This document shows, in pieces, positions 43,159-51,744 of a stretch of DNA of 64,000 bases. The stretch lies in the NCBI RefSeq assembly GCF_004751985.1, contig NZ_CP038492.1, positions 2,170,001-2,234,000 of the forward strand, given 5' to 3'. The notes below the pieces were generated by a model. It was given only the letters and a program-made list of their open reading frames with translations, was not told where the DNA came from and did no database searches. The position numbers were made by a program, and so were the translations under genes. This stretch comes from Rhodophyticola sp. CCM32. Its GTDB lineage: Bacteria; Pseudomonadota; Alphaproteobacteria; Rhodobacterales; Rhodobacteraceae. Numbering within the stretch: position 1 is the stretch's first letter; each line of letters starts with the position of its first letter.

Positions 43159-43916
43159 TCCAGCGCCTCCAGCGTGTCTTCATCCAGAATGAACACCGGC
43201 AGATCGCCGCGCAGCGACACCCGCCCCTCTGCCATCACAAGCAGCCCCACATATTCAAGGATGGCGCGGTCAATCGGGGTGCCATCTTCACGTCCCACAA
43301 GAAAAAACTCATGCCCCTGCACCGGTTCGGAGGACACGAAAACCGGTGGCACCTCCCCGATCAGGCACAGCGAGGCGCAGGCGCGATGGGCAATCCCGCG
43401 CCCCGGCCGCATGGCGCCCGCCAGGCATTTCCCGTCGCAGATTTCGCCGGAAAGCCGCCAGCGCCCCAGATCGGTGGTCTCCACATCGGGCACCTCCCCC
43501 TCTGCCGGCATGACACCCTGATTGCCGCCCGCCAGTTGCAGCATGTTCAGATCGCCCCGCTCCAGAACAACGCCCTGCAGGGTGACCAATGCGCCATCAA
43601 AATCCGCGACCCGCCCGGCCACGCCGAATTTGCCGCCCCCCGCCAGCATGATCGACTGACCGGCCCCGATATGGTCTGTTCCCTCTGTGACATGCAGCAT
43701 CGGGTAGGGCACCATTGAGATCACACCGGTCAGAGCCTGGCGCCCGTAATCGAACCGGAACCGGCCCGGCCCCGGATCCTCCTGGGTGGAGCCCACCCCC
43801 CAACTGAACAGCGCAAACCCCCAGATCAGAACCGCCGAGACCAGCAGCAGAAACCCGCGCAATCCGGCAGGGACCGGCAGGTAACCCACAAAGAAAGGGC
43901 GATCCGGGTCAGACAT
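43155..43916 (-). CDS. Rieske operon gene 6: membrane-anchored protein with Cys/His motif
   Basis: A single N-terminal helix (GFLLLVSAVLIWGFALFSWG) anchors an exposed domain of about 200 residues. GEICDGKCLAGAMRPG, followed by GIAHRACASLCLIGEVPP, gives a C-x3-C and an H-x2-C-x3-C pattern that could bind metal or form disulphides. ATG at 43916 is used, just after the TGA of the upstream gene; a GTG at 43919 is possible. The function is unknown, but the position argues for a redox-complex role. Confidence 0.75.
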   Translation of the reverse strand: MSDPDRPFFVGYLPVPAGLRGFLLLVSAVLIWGFALFSWGVGSTQEDPGPGRFRFDYGRQALTGVISMVPYPMLHVTEGTDHIGAGQSIMLAGGGKFGVAGRVADFDGALVTLQGVVLERGDLNMLQLAGGNQGVMPAEGEVPDVETTDLGRWRLSGEICDGKCLAGAMRPGRGIAHRACASLCLIGEVPPVFVSSEPVQGHEFFLVGREDGTPIDRAILEYVGLLVMAEGRVSLRGDLPVFILDEDTLEALE

Positions 43917-45016
43917 CACGCAGTCTCCGTTGTCTGTGTTGGTCCTGTCTGTGCCGGCGCCGCCCCGGGTGGGACAGGCACCGGCGCCACATATGTTCCG
44001 GGCGGGTTGGGCAGGGTGCGGATAATCACCGCCCCGTCGCTGACCCGCAAATCATAGGTGGGCACTTTTTCGGTAAACGGCTCGGGGGAGCGCCCGGTGG
44101 TCACATCATACTGAAACCCGTGCCAGGGGCAGGTGACAAGGCAATCAATGATCCGCCCCTCACCCAATGGGCCGTTCTGATGGGCGCAGGCGTTGGAGAT
44201 TGCCGACAGTTTATCGGATTGCCGGAACACCGCCACCCGGTCCCCCGAAGACAGGATCGCGACCTTGCCGAACCCTTCGCGCACATCCTCAACCCGGCAG
44301 ACGGTTTCCCATCCGGGCTCTGCCGCCATTGTCGCGCCCGGGTCGCCCTTGCGGCGATCATGCCAGGCGGCGGCCACATGCAGCCCCACCACCAGCGCCG
44401 TGGCCAGACCAAAGCTGATCGCCATGCCCGGGGCATGCATATCCTGCAACACGCCCAGACCGATATGGCCCACCAGGGCCGCATAGGCGGCATAGACAAG
44501 GACATGCAGGTTTTTCCAGATCCGCGGCGTCAGGAATTTCATCCAGAAATCATGACTGGTCAGCGCCATGATCCCCAGGCACAGCAAGGTGAACAGACCC
44601 AGGATTTCAAAGGGAAACCCGCGCAACCGGGTGAAGGAGATATTGGCCGATAAAAGCGCCTCATACCGATCCACCGGCGAGAAGGAAAAATACCAGCCAA
44701 GGACAGAATAGGCATGGGAGAGCGCAATGAAGAACACCATCACCCCGAAATGACGCCGGTTATACAGCAACGGCAGAAACCGGGTGTCGAGCCGCGCCAG
44801 AGGACCGATGCACAGGATCACCGTCAGCATGAAAAACCCGCAGGCGCCAAACGCCCGCGCATTGCGGATTTGCGGATTGATCGGTTGTTCATGATTCAGC
44901 AGACCGGGGCTGATGAAGATGAAAATCCACAAGAACAGCGCCACGCCGGTCAGCATGATCGCGTCATATATCCATTTATTCGGGTTCCATTGAACCGGAA
45001 TGTATTTGACGCTCAT
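43916..45016 (-). CDS. Rieske operon gene 5: ferric-reductase-like membrane protein with Rieske domain
   Basis: The 366 residues start with six or so helices like a ferric-reductase/YedZ-type haem protein: conserved His in RRHFGVMVFFIALSHAY and KNLHVLVYAAYAALVGHIGLG could bind two haems. A C-terminal Rieske domain follows: C277-A-H279 and C296-P-W-H299 (CAHQNGPLGEG, TCPWHGFQYD), then a Pro/Thr-rich tail. It would accept electrons at the membrane. ATG overlaps gene 4 by four bases. Confidence 0.9.
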   Translation of the reverse strand: MSVKYIPVQWNPNKWIYDAIMLTGVALFLWIFIFISPGLLNHEQPINPQIRNARAFGACGFFMLTVILCIGPLARLDTRFLPLLYNRRHFGVMVFFIALSHAYSVLGWYFSFSPVDRYEALLSANISFTRLRGFPFEILGLFTLLCLGIMALTSHDFWMKFLTPRIWKNLHVLVYAAYAALVGHIGLGVLQDMHAPGMAISFGLATALVVGLHVAAAWHDRRKGDPGATMAAEPGWETVCRVEDVREGFGKVAILSSGDRVAVFRQSDKLSAISNACAHQNGPLGEGRIIDCLVTCPWHGFQYDVTTGRSPEPFTEKVPTYDLRVSDGAVIIRTLPNPPGTYVAPVPVPPGAAPAQTGPTQTTETA

Positions 45017-45390
45017 TGCCCGGCCTCCTGTGGCGGCTCCAGCAGCACCGGGGCGGTCAGTTCGGTCAGGCTCTGGCGCGCGGCCAGTGACGCGATGAAG
45101 ATCAGCGGGATGATGATGGCCATAACGCACCAGGCCCGGGCGTGGAAACGGCGCGGCGGATGGTGGCGGCGTGTCCAGTCATCGCGACCGGTTTCCAGCA
45201 CCCACCAGCGCCACAGCACAAGCGGCCAGATCATGATCACCCCCGGGGCGATCAGCGGCCGGAACACATAGGCTCCCCGGGCATCCTCGTCGATCCGCCC
45301 CATGCCGATGGTCAGAAAGGCCAGCGCCACGGCGGCCCCGACCCAGAGCCAGATTTTGGTCAGCAGAACAAGGGCGGCGGCCAGTGTCAT
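45013..45390 (-). CDS. Rieske operon gene 4: membrane protein
   Basis: The 125 residues have about three helices (LAAALVLLTKIWLWVGAAVALAFL, APGVIMIWPLVLWRWW, AWCVMAIIIPLIFIASLA) with a charged middle (RRHHPPRRFHAR). It overlaps genes 3 and 5 by four bases. The histidines suggest possible haem or quinone contacts; no family was recognised. Confidence 0.75.
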   Translation of the reverse strand: MTLAAALVLLTKIWLWVGAAVALAFLTIGMGRIDEDARGAYVFRPLIAPGVIMIWPLVLWRWWVLETGRDDWTRRHHPPRRFHARAWCVMAIIIPLIFIASLAARQSLTELTAPVLLEPPQEAGQ

Positions 45391-46997
45391 TGAATACCTC
45401 CATAGGCCACGCCCGACAGGTCAGACATCTCGCGTTTCCAGGTGGTCAGGTCGGCGGATGTGAACCCCGACAGATGATCATGCCCACAGGCCCGTGCCAT
45501 CACCGCCATCAGATGGGTGCTGGCCTCGAAGAAATTCGCCAATTGCCGGGCCGAGCTTTCGACGATGATCCGGCTGGCCAGTTCCGGTTTCTGACTGGCA
45601 ATGCCGACCGGGCAATTATTGGTGTGGCAGGCCCGCATCGCGATACAGCCGATGGCCTGCATCGCCGCGTTCGACACCGCGATGGCATCGGCGCCAAGGG
45701 CCATGGCTTTCACGAAATCCGCCGGTTTTCTGAGCCCCCCGGTGATCACCAGCGTGACATCCTTGCGCTCCGATCGGTCCAGATGCCGCCGGGCCCGGGC
45801 AAGCGCCGGAATGGTCGGGACCGAGATATTGTCGCGGAAGATGATCGGCGCCGCGCCCGTGCCGCCCCCGCGCCCGTCAAGGATGATGTAATCAACACCC
45901 ACAGCAAGAGCCGCGTCGATATCCTGTTCGATATGCTGCGCGGACAGTTTGTACCCGATCGGGATACCACCGGTCCGGTCGCGCAGTTCATCGGCGAAAT
46001 CCCTGATCTGGGCCGGGTCCGTCCAGTCGGGGAACCGCGACGGGGAAATCGCATCCTGCCCCGGTTCCAGCCCCCGGACCTCGGCAATCTTGCCTTTGAC
46101 CTTGGAGCCCGGCAGGTGCCCGCCGGTGCCGGTCTTGGCCCCCTGCCCGCCTTTGAAATGGAACGCCTGCACATTGGCCAGCTTGTCCCAGTCAAACCCG
46201 AACCGGGCCGAGGCAAGCTCATAGAAATACCGCGTATTTTCCGCCTGTTCCTCGGGCAGCATGCCACCCTCGCCCGAACAGATGCCGGTGCCCGCCATCT
46301 CGGCCCCCATCGCAAGCGACAGTTTGGCCGGCTCAGACAGCGCGCCAAAAGACATGTCCGAGACGAAAAGCGGGATTTTCAGGCGCAGGGGTTTCTGGGC
46401 ATTCGGGCCGATCACCACATCGGTGCCCACCTCTGCATCATCCAGAAGCGGCGGGCGGTGAAGCTGCGCGGTCAGAATCTGGATATCGTCCCATGTGGGC
46501 AGTTCATCCCGTGGCACGCCCATCGCATCGACCACCCCGTGATGGCCGGTTTTCGACAATCCGTTCTTCGCATAGGACTGGATCAGCCCGGTATGGGGTT
46601 CCTCCGCCGTGCCATGTGACGTGTCCGCATAAAGACCCAGATAGGCATCGCGGTTGAAAGGTTGCGGGTTTTCGGCGGCCCAGGTCGTGATCTCGTCTTC
46701 ATCGACGCAGATGTCATCGCCCTCCACCCAGCTTTTGAACTTCGGCAGCGCCTCCTCATTGGCATAGGCCGAGACGCCGGTTTCCAGCCGGTAATCCCAG
46801 TTATGCACCCCGCAGATCAGGTCTTTGCCGCGCACGAACCCATCGGACATCAACGCGCCCCGGTGCAGACAGCGGCCATAGAAAACCGAAAGCTCCTCAT
46901 CAAAACGCACGACCACAAGATCAACTTCGCCGACCAGCGCATAAGCGGGGGACCGGTCTGGCAGGTTGGACAGTTTGGCTATTATGGCTTTGGTCAT
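45387..46997 (-). CDS. Rieske operon gene 3: Rieske domain fused to GltB-like FMN/3Fe-4S protein
   Basis: Residues 1 to about 100 are a Rieske domain: C43-L-H45 and C62-G-V-H65. Residues about 130-536 are the glutamate-synthase-like FMN barrel: LFVSDMSFGALSEPAKLSLA, GICSGEGGMLPEE, IGYKLSAQHIEQDIDAAL, DYIILDGRGGGTGAAP and, near the end, the 3Fe-4S site C451-x5-C457-x4-C462 (CHTNNCPVG). There is no glutaminase domain. It could oxidise or reduce a small substrate and pass electrons through three cofactors. The start is MTKAIIAK (46997). Confidence 0.9.
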   Translation of the reverse strand: MTKAIIAKLSNLPDRSPAYALVGEVDLVVVRFDEELSVFYGRCLHRGALMSDGFVRGKDLICGVHNWDYRLETGVSAYANEEALPKFKSWVEGDDICVDEDEITTWAAENPQPFNRDAYLGLYADTSHGTAEEPHTGLIQSYAKNGLSKTGHHGVVDAMGVPRDELPTWDDIQILTAQLHRPPLLDDAEVGTDVVIGPNAQKPLRLKIPLFVSDMSFGALSEPAKLSLAMGAEMAGTGICSGEGGMLPEEQAENTRYFYELASARFGFDWDKLANVQAFHFKGGQGAKTGTGGHLPGSKVKGKIAEVRGLEPGQDAISPSRFPDWTDPAQIRDFADELRDRTGGIPIGYKLSAQHIEQDIDAALAVGVDYIILDGRGGGTGAAPIIFRDNISVPTIPALARARRHLDRSERKDVTLVITGGLRKPADFVKAMALGADAIAVSNAAMQAIGCIAMRACHTNNCPVGIASQKPELASRIIVESSARQLANFFEASTHLMAVMARACGHDHLSGFTSADLTTWKREMSDLSGVAYGGIQ

Positions 46998-47011
46998 AAG
47001 TCCCTCTTCTT

Positions 47012-48223
47012 TTATACGTCTTTTTGCAATCCCGATACCCGCCCGATCCATCTTGCGGCAGGCGCGGCGGACACGCCATGCAGAACCGCGCTGATCAGAA
47101 CCGCGGTGAAGGCGATCAGCAAAATCTCATCCCCGTGGGTCAGCCCGTCAAAATCATGCAACACCAGAAGCGCGAACAGCGCCGTGGCAAGACCGCGCGG
47201 ACCGAACCAACCCATGAAAAGCTTTTCACCCGGCTCGGCCCCGCTGCCCGTGAGGGAAAGCCAGATCGCCAGCGGGCGGGCGACAAACAGGCTGGTGACG
47301 ATCAGCCCGATCCAGACCGGGTCCACAGCCATCAGCCGGTCCATCGAAAATGTCAGCCCGATGGTCAGAAAGGCCAGAAGAACCAGCATCTGACCCTCGG
47401 TTTCCATGAATTCCAGAAGGAACGGGTGGCGTTCGCCCAGAACCATGCCAAAGGCCAGACCCGCCACAAAAGTTGCAAGAAACCCGTTGCCGCCCAGCTC
47501 GGCACTCAGCAGATAGGCCAGCCCGGCCAGCGCCAGAACGCCGATCCCCTCATAGAGATCATTGCTGTATCCGGTGGAGGAGGCTTTTTTGATAAACCAG
47601 CCACCTCCGGCCCCGACCAATGCTCCGGTCAGAACACCCAGCCCGACCTGCTCCATCGCGAAGACAACCCAGCTTGTCTGCACATTGTCGTGGAGCCCCG
47701 CAACCGCCAGGCATCCGAACAGCAATATCGCCGGCAGCGCCAGACCGTCATTCAGCCCGCTTTCCATGGTAATCGCCGTCCGAATACGCTCGGGCACGGC
47801 AGTATTGCTGATCACCGCCTGACCAAGGGCCGCATCGGTCGGCGCCAGAATGGCCGCCAGCAGCGCGACCTCCCACAGGGGCCAGTCAGGCAGCAGCGGG
47901 CGGGCGATCAGATAGCCGATCAGGATCATCAGCGGCAGCCCCAGAACCAGCATCCGCCCGGCACGGGTGACCCCGGCCCTGTCGCCGCGTTTCAGCCGCA
48001 TCATCGCCGCGTCGGTGAACAGCACGATCACCAGCGTGATTTCGGCCAGAGGATGCAGCAAATCCTGAAGCTGCTGCATCTCGGGCGCGTCGACAAACAG
48101 CGTGGCCACCAGCCCCATGCCCAGAAACACCATCGGCGCGGTCACCACGCCCTCAGCCAGACGGCGCGCCATCAGCGCATATAGAAAGGTCAAAGCCGAC
48201 AGGGCCAGCAGCGCAACAGTCAC
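47012..48223 (-). CDS. Rieske operon gene 2: cation/proton antiporter (CPA1 type)
   Basis: The 403-residue protein has 11-12 helices: LYALMARRLAEGVVTAPMVFLGMG, LLAAILAPTDAALGQAVI with the TD motif, ESGLNDGLALPAILL with the ND motif of CPA1, and MGWFGPRGLATALFALLV. GTG 48223 is the start. It exchanges Na+ or K+ for H+. Its presence among redox genes suggests a need to balance charge or pH, but the link is inference. Gaps to neighbours are 34 and 14 bases. Confidence 0.9.
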   Translation of the reverse strand: MTVALLALSALTFLYALMARRLAEGVVTAPMVFLGMGLVATLFVDAPEMQQLQDLLHPLAEITLVIVLFTDAAMMRLKRGDRAGVTRAGRMLVLGLPLMILIGYLIARPLLPDWPLWEVALLAAILAPTDAALGQAVISNTAVPERIRTAITMESGLNDGLALPAILLFGCLAVAGLHDNVQTSWVVFAMEQVGLGVLTGALVGAGGGWFIKKASSTGYSNDLYEGIGVLALAGLAYLLSAELGGNGFLATFVAGLAFGMVLGERHPFLLEFMETEGQMLVLLAFLTIGLTFSMDRLMAVDPVWIGLIVTSLFVARPLAIWLSLTGSGAEPGEKLFMGWFGPRGLATALFALLVLHDFDGLTHGDEILLIAFTAVLISAVLHGVSAAPAARWIGRVSGLQKDV

Positions 48224-48257
48224 CCGTCCTCCCCCGCATCCTGTGGCCAGATACGCA

Positions 48258-50240
48258 TCAGACCAGTTCCATATCGGTCATGATCTCCACCAGGGCGGGC
48301 CCGTCATAGGCAAGCGCCTCTGCAATCGCGGCAGGGATCTGATCTGCCTTGGTCACCTTGGCCCCGTGCCCGCCGCACAGCCGGGCAAAGGCCGCGAATG
48401 AGGGGTTGATCAGATCGGTCTGCCAGGCCGCGAAATGGCCCGCGCGCTGTTCCTTGGTGATCTTCCCAAGCTGGCCGTTATTCAGCAAAATATGGGTGAT
48501 GTTCATCCGGTATTTTACCGCCGTGGTGAATTCCATTGCATATTGGCCAAACCCGCCATCGCCCGAGATCGAGATGACCGGCCGCCCGGCATATTCCGGG
48601 TCCTCCTGCGTGGCGGCCCAGGCCCCCATCGCCGCAGGGAAGGAAAACCCGATGGAGCCCAGATACCCCGACATCAGCACCCGCTGGCCCTTGGTCTCGA
48701 AATAGCGTCCAAAGGAATAGGTGTTGTTGCCCACATCCACGGCAATCACCGCATTCGCGGGGCAGAGATCGGACAGATGCCGGAAGATCACCGCCGATCC
48801 CAGCCCCTTGCCCGCGTCATCGCTGACCCGGCTCTGTTTTTCCTCCCGCCAGATGGCCCAGCGCTCCGCGATTCCGGCGGCATGATCCTCGGCCTCCGCA
48901 TGGCGGGTCAGCCCGGTCTGCACCGCATCGCAGAACGCCCCGATTTCCCCCCAGACCGGCAGGGTGACGGGATGGAACTTGCCCAGCTGCGCCTGCTCGA
49001 AATCCACCTGGATGATCGTTTTTCCCGGTTCGATCCCGGTGTGATTGGCGAAAGACGACCCAAGGGTCAGCACCAGATCGGCCTCATTCATGAACCAGCT
49101 GGCAATCGGCGTGCCCGAGCGGCCCAGAACACCTGCTGCATAGGGGTGATCATCGGGGATCAGCCCCTTGCCCTTGAAGGTGGTCACAGCGGGCGCTTTC
49201 AACGCCTCGATCAGCGGCATCACCTTGTCCATGCTGTCAACCGCCCCATGGCCGATGACGATGAAGGGCCGTTTGGCCGCTGCGATCATCGCGCGCGCAC
49301 GGTCCAGCTCGCTATCGGCGGGGATCACCACCGGCAGGGCCATGCGCCCCTCCGGCCCTTTTGCGGGCGCGTCCGAGGGGATGGTCTGCACATCATCGGG
49401 GAAGACCAGATGCGCAACATCGCGTTCGATGATCGCCGATTTGCAGGCCAGAGAGGCCAATTCGCTGTGCTGTGAACTGGTCAGCACGGGCTGCGAAAAC
49501 TTCGCAACCGGCGCAAAGGCCGCCAGCAGATCAATATCCTGAAACGCCCCGGGGCCGAACACCTGTGTCTGCACCTGACCGGTCAGCGCCAGAACCGGCG
49601 CGCGGTCCACTTTTGCGTCCCACATGCCGGTCATCAGATTTGTGGCCCCCGGCCCGGCAATGGTCAGACAGGCGGCAGGTTTGCCGGTCAGCTTGCCATA
49701 GCCCGAGGCCGCAAACCCCGCCGCCCCTTCATGGCGGACACCGATATAGCGCATCTTTCCATCCGCAGTCTGCCGCCGGATCGCATCGGCCAGACCCAGA
49801 TTGGAATGGCCCACCATGCCAAAGACCGCCCGGATACCCCAGTTCGAGAATGTCTCGGCCATCACATCGGTGACGGTCCGCTGATGTGGCGGCTCGGGCG
49901 CCAGCCCGACCAGAACATCCCCATCCTCAACCCGGACCGGAAAGATCGCCTGGCCCGTATCCTCATGCCCGCCGGGAGGCGCGCCGGTGACCGGGTCAAA
50001 ATCCCACCCGTGCCAGGGGCATCTGATCCAGCAGGCGCCATCGACACCCTTCTCGATAGACCCTTCACCCAGGGGGCCACCCTGATGCGGGCAGTGATTG
50101 TCCATCGCGGCCCATTGACCGTCAAAATGGACAAGACAGATCGAACTTGTCCGCGCCGTCACCGTCATCACCCGGCCTTCCGGCAATTGTTTGGCTTCGG
50201 CGACCTTGATCCAGTCCAGATCCGTAGCTGTATCGTTCAT
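48258..50240 (-). CDS. Rieske operon gene 1: Rieske domain fused to a ThDP-dependent enzyme
   Basis: Residues 1 to about 115 are Rieske: C50-P-H52 and C74-P-W-H77 (NHCPHQGGPLGEG, RCPWHGWDFD). Residues about 120-660 resemble the pyruvate oxidase/acetolactate synthase family. The catalytic Glu171 is in VRHEGAAGFAASGYG, IAGPGATNLMTG follows, and ThDP/Mg binding is at GDG 560-562 with NN 587-588. The FAD-type middle domain is present in length. The expected chemistry is decarboxylation of a 2-oxo acid with electrons leaving through the Rieske cluster. ATG at 50240 (MNDTATDLDW) is chosen. It leads the operon. Confidence 0.88.
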   Translation of the reverse strand: MNDTATDLDWIKVAEAKQLPEGRVMTVTARTSSICLVHFDGQWAAMDNHCPHQGGPLGEGSIEKGVDGACWIRCPWHGWDFDPVTGAPPGGHEDTGQAIFPVRVEDGDVLVGLAPEPPHQRTVTDVMAETFSNWGIRAVFGMVGHSNLGLADAIRRQTADGKMRYIGVRHEGAAGFAASGYGKLTGKPAACLTIAGPGATNLMTGMWDAKVDRAPVLALTGQVQTQVFGPGAFQDIDLLAAFAPVAKFSQPVLTSSQHSELASLACKSAIIERDVAHLVFPDDVQTIPSDAPAKGPEGRMALPVVIPADSELDRARAMIAAAKRPFIVIGHGAVDSMDKVMPLIEALKAPAVTTFKGKGLIPDDHPYAAGVLGRSGTPIASWFMNEADLVLTLGSSFANHTGIEPGKTIIQVDFEQAQLGKFHPVTLPVWGEIGAFCDAVQTGLTRHAEAEDHAAGIAERWAIWREEKQSRVSDDAGKGLGSAVIFRHLSDLCPANAVIAVDVGNNTYSFGRYFETKGQRVLMSGYLGSIGFSFPAAMGAWAATQEDPEYAGRPVISISGDGGFGQYAMEFTTAVKYRMNITHILLNNGQLGKITKEQRAGHFAAWQTDLINPSFAAFARLCGGHGAKVTKADQIPAAIAEALAYDGPALVEIMTDMELV

Positions 50241-50481
50241 ATATGTCTCTCTTTGCTGTCGACCCCGGATATGTCTCAAGGCAGACATCTGGCAAATATA
50301 ACGACTTCAAAAAAATACGCGCGCTGCCATCCCTCAAATCCCCTGACCGGAACATTAGGGATCGGCTGTATGTGCAGAAACTCACTTCATCTCAAGAATT
50401 TGTCAGGGACTGTGATGACACATCAGGGCCGGTGTCCCTGTCAACCGGGCACATAGGGGTATCACAGGCGTTACACTTTAC

Positions 50482-50620
50482 TAGGGCGAAATCGTTTTAT
50501 TCTGCACCACCGCTCATCAAAATTCGCGTTCTATAGCGTTTCGACTTACTGTTGAAACGCATTGGATCAACAGTTTGCTGACCCGGAGGCAGCGAATTTT
50601 GATTCAGATTAAATGAAGAC
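50482..50620. mobile_element. Degenerate or nested MITE (families B and C)
   Basis: This stretch begins CTAGGGCGAAATCGTTTT and contains TTTGCTGACCCGGAGGCAGCGA and TTCAGATTAAA, which match the reverse strand of the element at 51861-51977. Between these lies about 42 bases starting TATAGCGTTTCGACTTACTG (50532), the end of family B. It therefore looks like a family-C element with a family-B end set into it; the right terminal repeat is lost. It fills part of the 459-base gap 50241-50699; the remainder shows no gene. Confidence 0.6.
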
Positions 50621-50699
50621 GCCCCCTGAACCCGATCACAAGGAAAGGACGCCCGTCACAGGCGCCCCTTCCCCACACACACCTCGTGTGTCGCCCGTG

Positions 50700-50927
50700 T
50701 CAGTGCACGCTGACCGGCGTCATATCGTTCTGCCTTGCGACCATAAAGGCCAGCTTGCGGTCCTTGACCAGCGCCAGTTGTTCGCCTGTCTCGCTGCCGA
50801 TCGCGTAAAGCTCCTCCAGACCCTTGGCCTGTTTGCGCACATCGCGCGGCAAATCCGCGACCGCAACCTTGCGGATATAAACAATCGGCTGTCCTTCGGT
50901 TTGGGCAGCTTCATTTTGTTCAAACAT
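50700..50927 (-). CDS. DUF1150 family protein
   Basis: The 75 residues begin MFEQNEAAQTEGQPIVYIRKV, then DLPRDVRKQAKGLEELYAIGS. This small family follows hsp20 in many Alphaproteobacteria. Its start overlaps the hsp20 stop by eight bases, so the two are co-translated. The function is unknown. Confidence 0.85.
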   Translation of the reverse strand: MFEQNEAAQTEGQPIVYIRKVAVADLPRDVRKQAKGLEELYAIGSETGEQLALVKDRKLAFMVARQNDMTPVSVH

Positions 50928-51348
50928 TGCTCTGACCTCCGGTTTTGATTTCAATTGTCTGTACAATACTGTCGGGCATCACGCGCGCCAGATCCACATG
51001 CAGCAGCCCATGCTCCATCAGGGCACCTGCAACCTCGACCCCTTCTGCCAGCACGAAACTGCGCTGGAACTGCCGTGCCGCAATGCCCCGGTGCAGGAAC
51101 ATCCGGTCGCTGTTCTCTTCGGCCTGACGACCCCGGACCATCAACTGACGGTCTTCAACGGTGATCGACAAATCCTCTTCGGCGAACCCGGCCACAGCCA
51201 GCGTAATGCGATAGGCGTTTTCGCCCTTTTGTTCTATATTATAGGGTGGATAACCGTCATTGCCGGATTTCGCGGTGCGCTCCACCAGCCGCTCCAGCTG
51301 ATCAAAGCCCAGTAAAAACGGGTGTGATCCAAGGGTCAGTTTCGTCAT
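50920..51348 (-). CDS. Hsp20 family small heat-shock protein
   Basis: The 142 residues have an alpha-crystallin domain: YPPYNIEQKGENAYRITLAVAGF, EDLSITVEDRQLMVRGR, HRGIAARQFQRSFVLAEGVEV and a final LLHVDLARVMP. A holdase that keeps unfolded proteins soluble. The start MTKLTLGSHPFLLGFD (51348) is favoured over 51366. I did not see a clear sigma-32 promoter. Confidence 0.93.
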   Translation of the reverse strand: MTKLTLGSHPFLLGFDQLERLVERTAKSGNDGYPPYNIEQKGENAYRITLAVAGFAEEDLSITVEDRQLMVRGRQAEENSDRMFLHRGIAARQFQRSFVLAEGVEVAGALMEHGLLHVDLARVMPDSIVQTIEIKTGGQSNV

Positions 51349-51525
51349 TCGGCACATCCTTAGCATTCAAGCGATCTGCAGGGTCGGGCCCCGCATTCGG
51401 CAGCCCTGTTGCAATAAATATGGGGGACCGGGCACAGACCTGCAAGGGCAGGACCGCTTTGCCTCACGGGCATTTGTGGGTATCGTTAGCGGCTCTAACC
51501 GACGAATCCCCATCAAGGCCGGCCC

Positions 51526-51744
51526 ATGAACGCCCCCACCGAGATGACCCATGAAGATGTGCTGCGGGTGAAGCTTGAAGTGCTGCGCCGCGAACATCGT
51601 GATCTGGATGAGGCGATTGCCGCCCTGGCGGACCGCACCATGCCGGATCAGTTGACACTGAAACGGCTGAAAAAGCAGAAACTATCCCTGAAAGACCGGA
51701 TTGCCCGGATCGAGGATGAACTGACCCCCGACATCATTGCCTAA
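51526..51744 (+). CDS. DUF465 (YdcH-like) small protein
   Basis: The 72 residues are a helical hairpin: LEVLRREHRDLDEAIAAL and LKRLKKQKLSLKDRIARIEDEL. This widespread family has no known function. Its original stop was probably TAG at 51742-51744; a MITE inserted in the TA and now supplies the last base of TAA. Confidence 0.88.
   Translation: MNAPTEMTHEDVLRVKLEVLRREHRDLDEAIAALADRTMPDQLTLKRLKKQKLSLKDRIARIEDELTPDIIA

Noticed and set aside
51367..51525. Heat-shock (sigma-32) promoter before hsp20
   Set aside because: CTTGAA occurs but too near the start and without a CCCCAT-type -10 at the right spacing.
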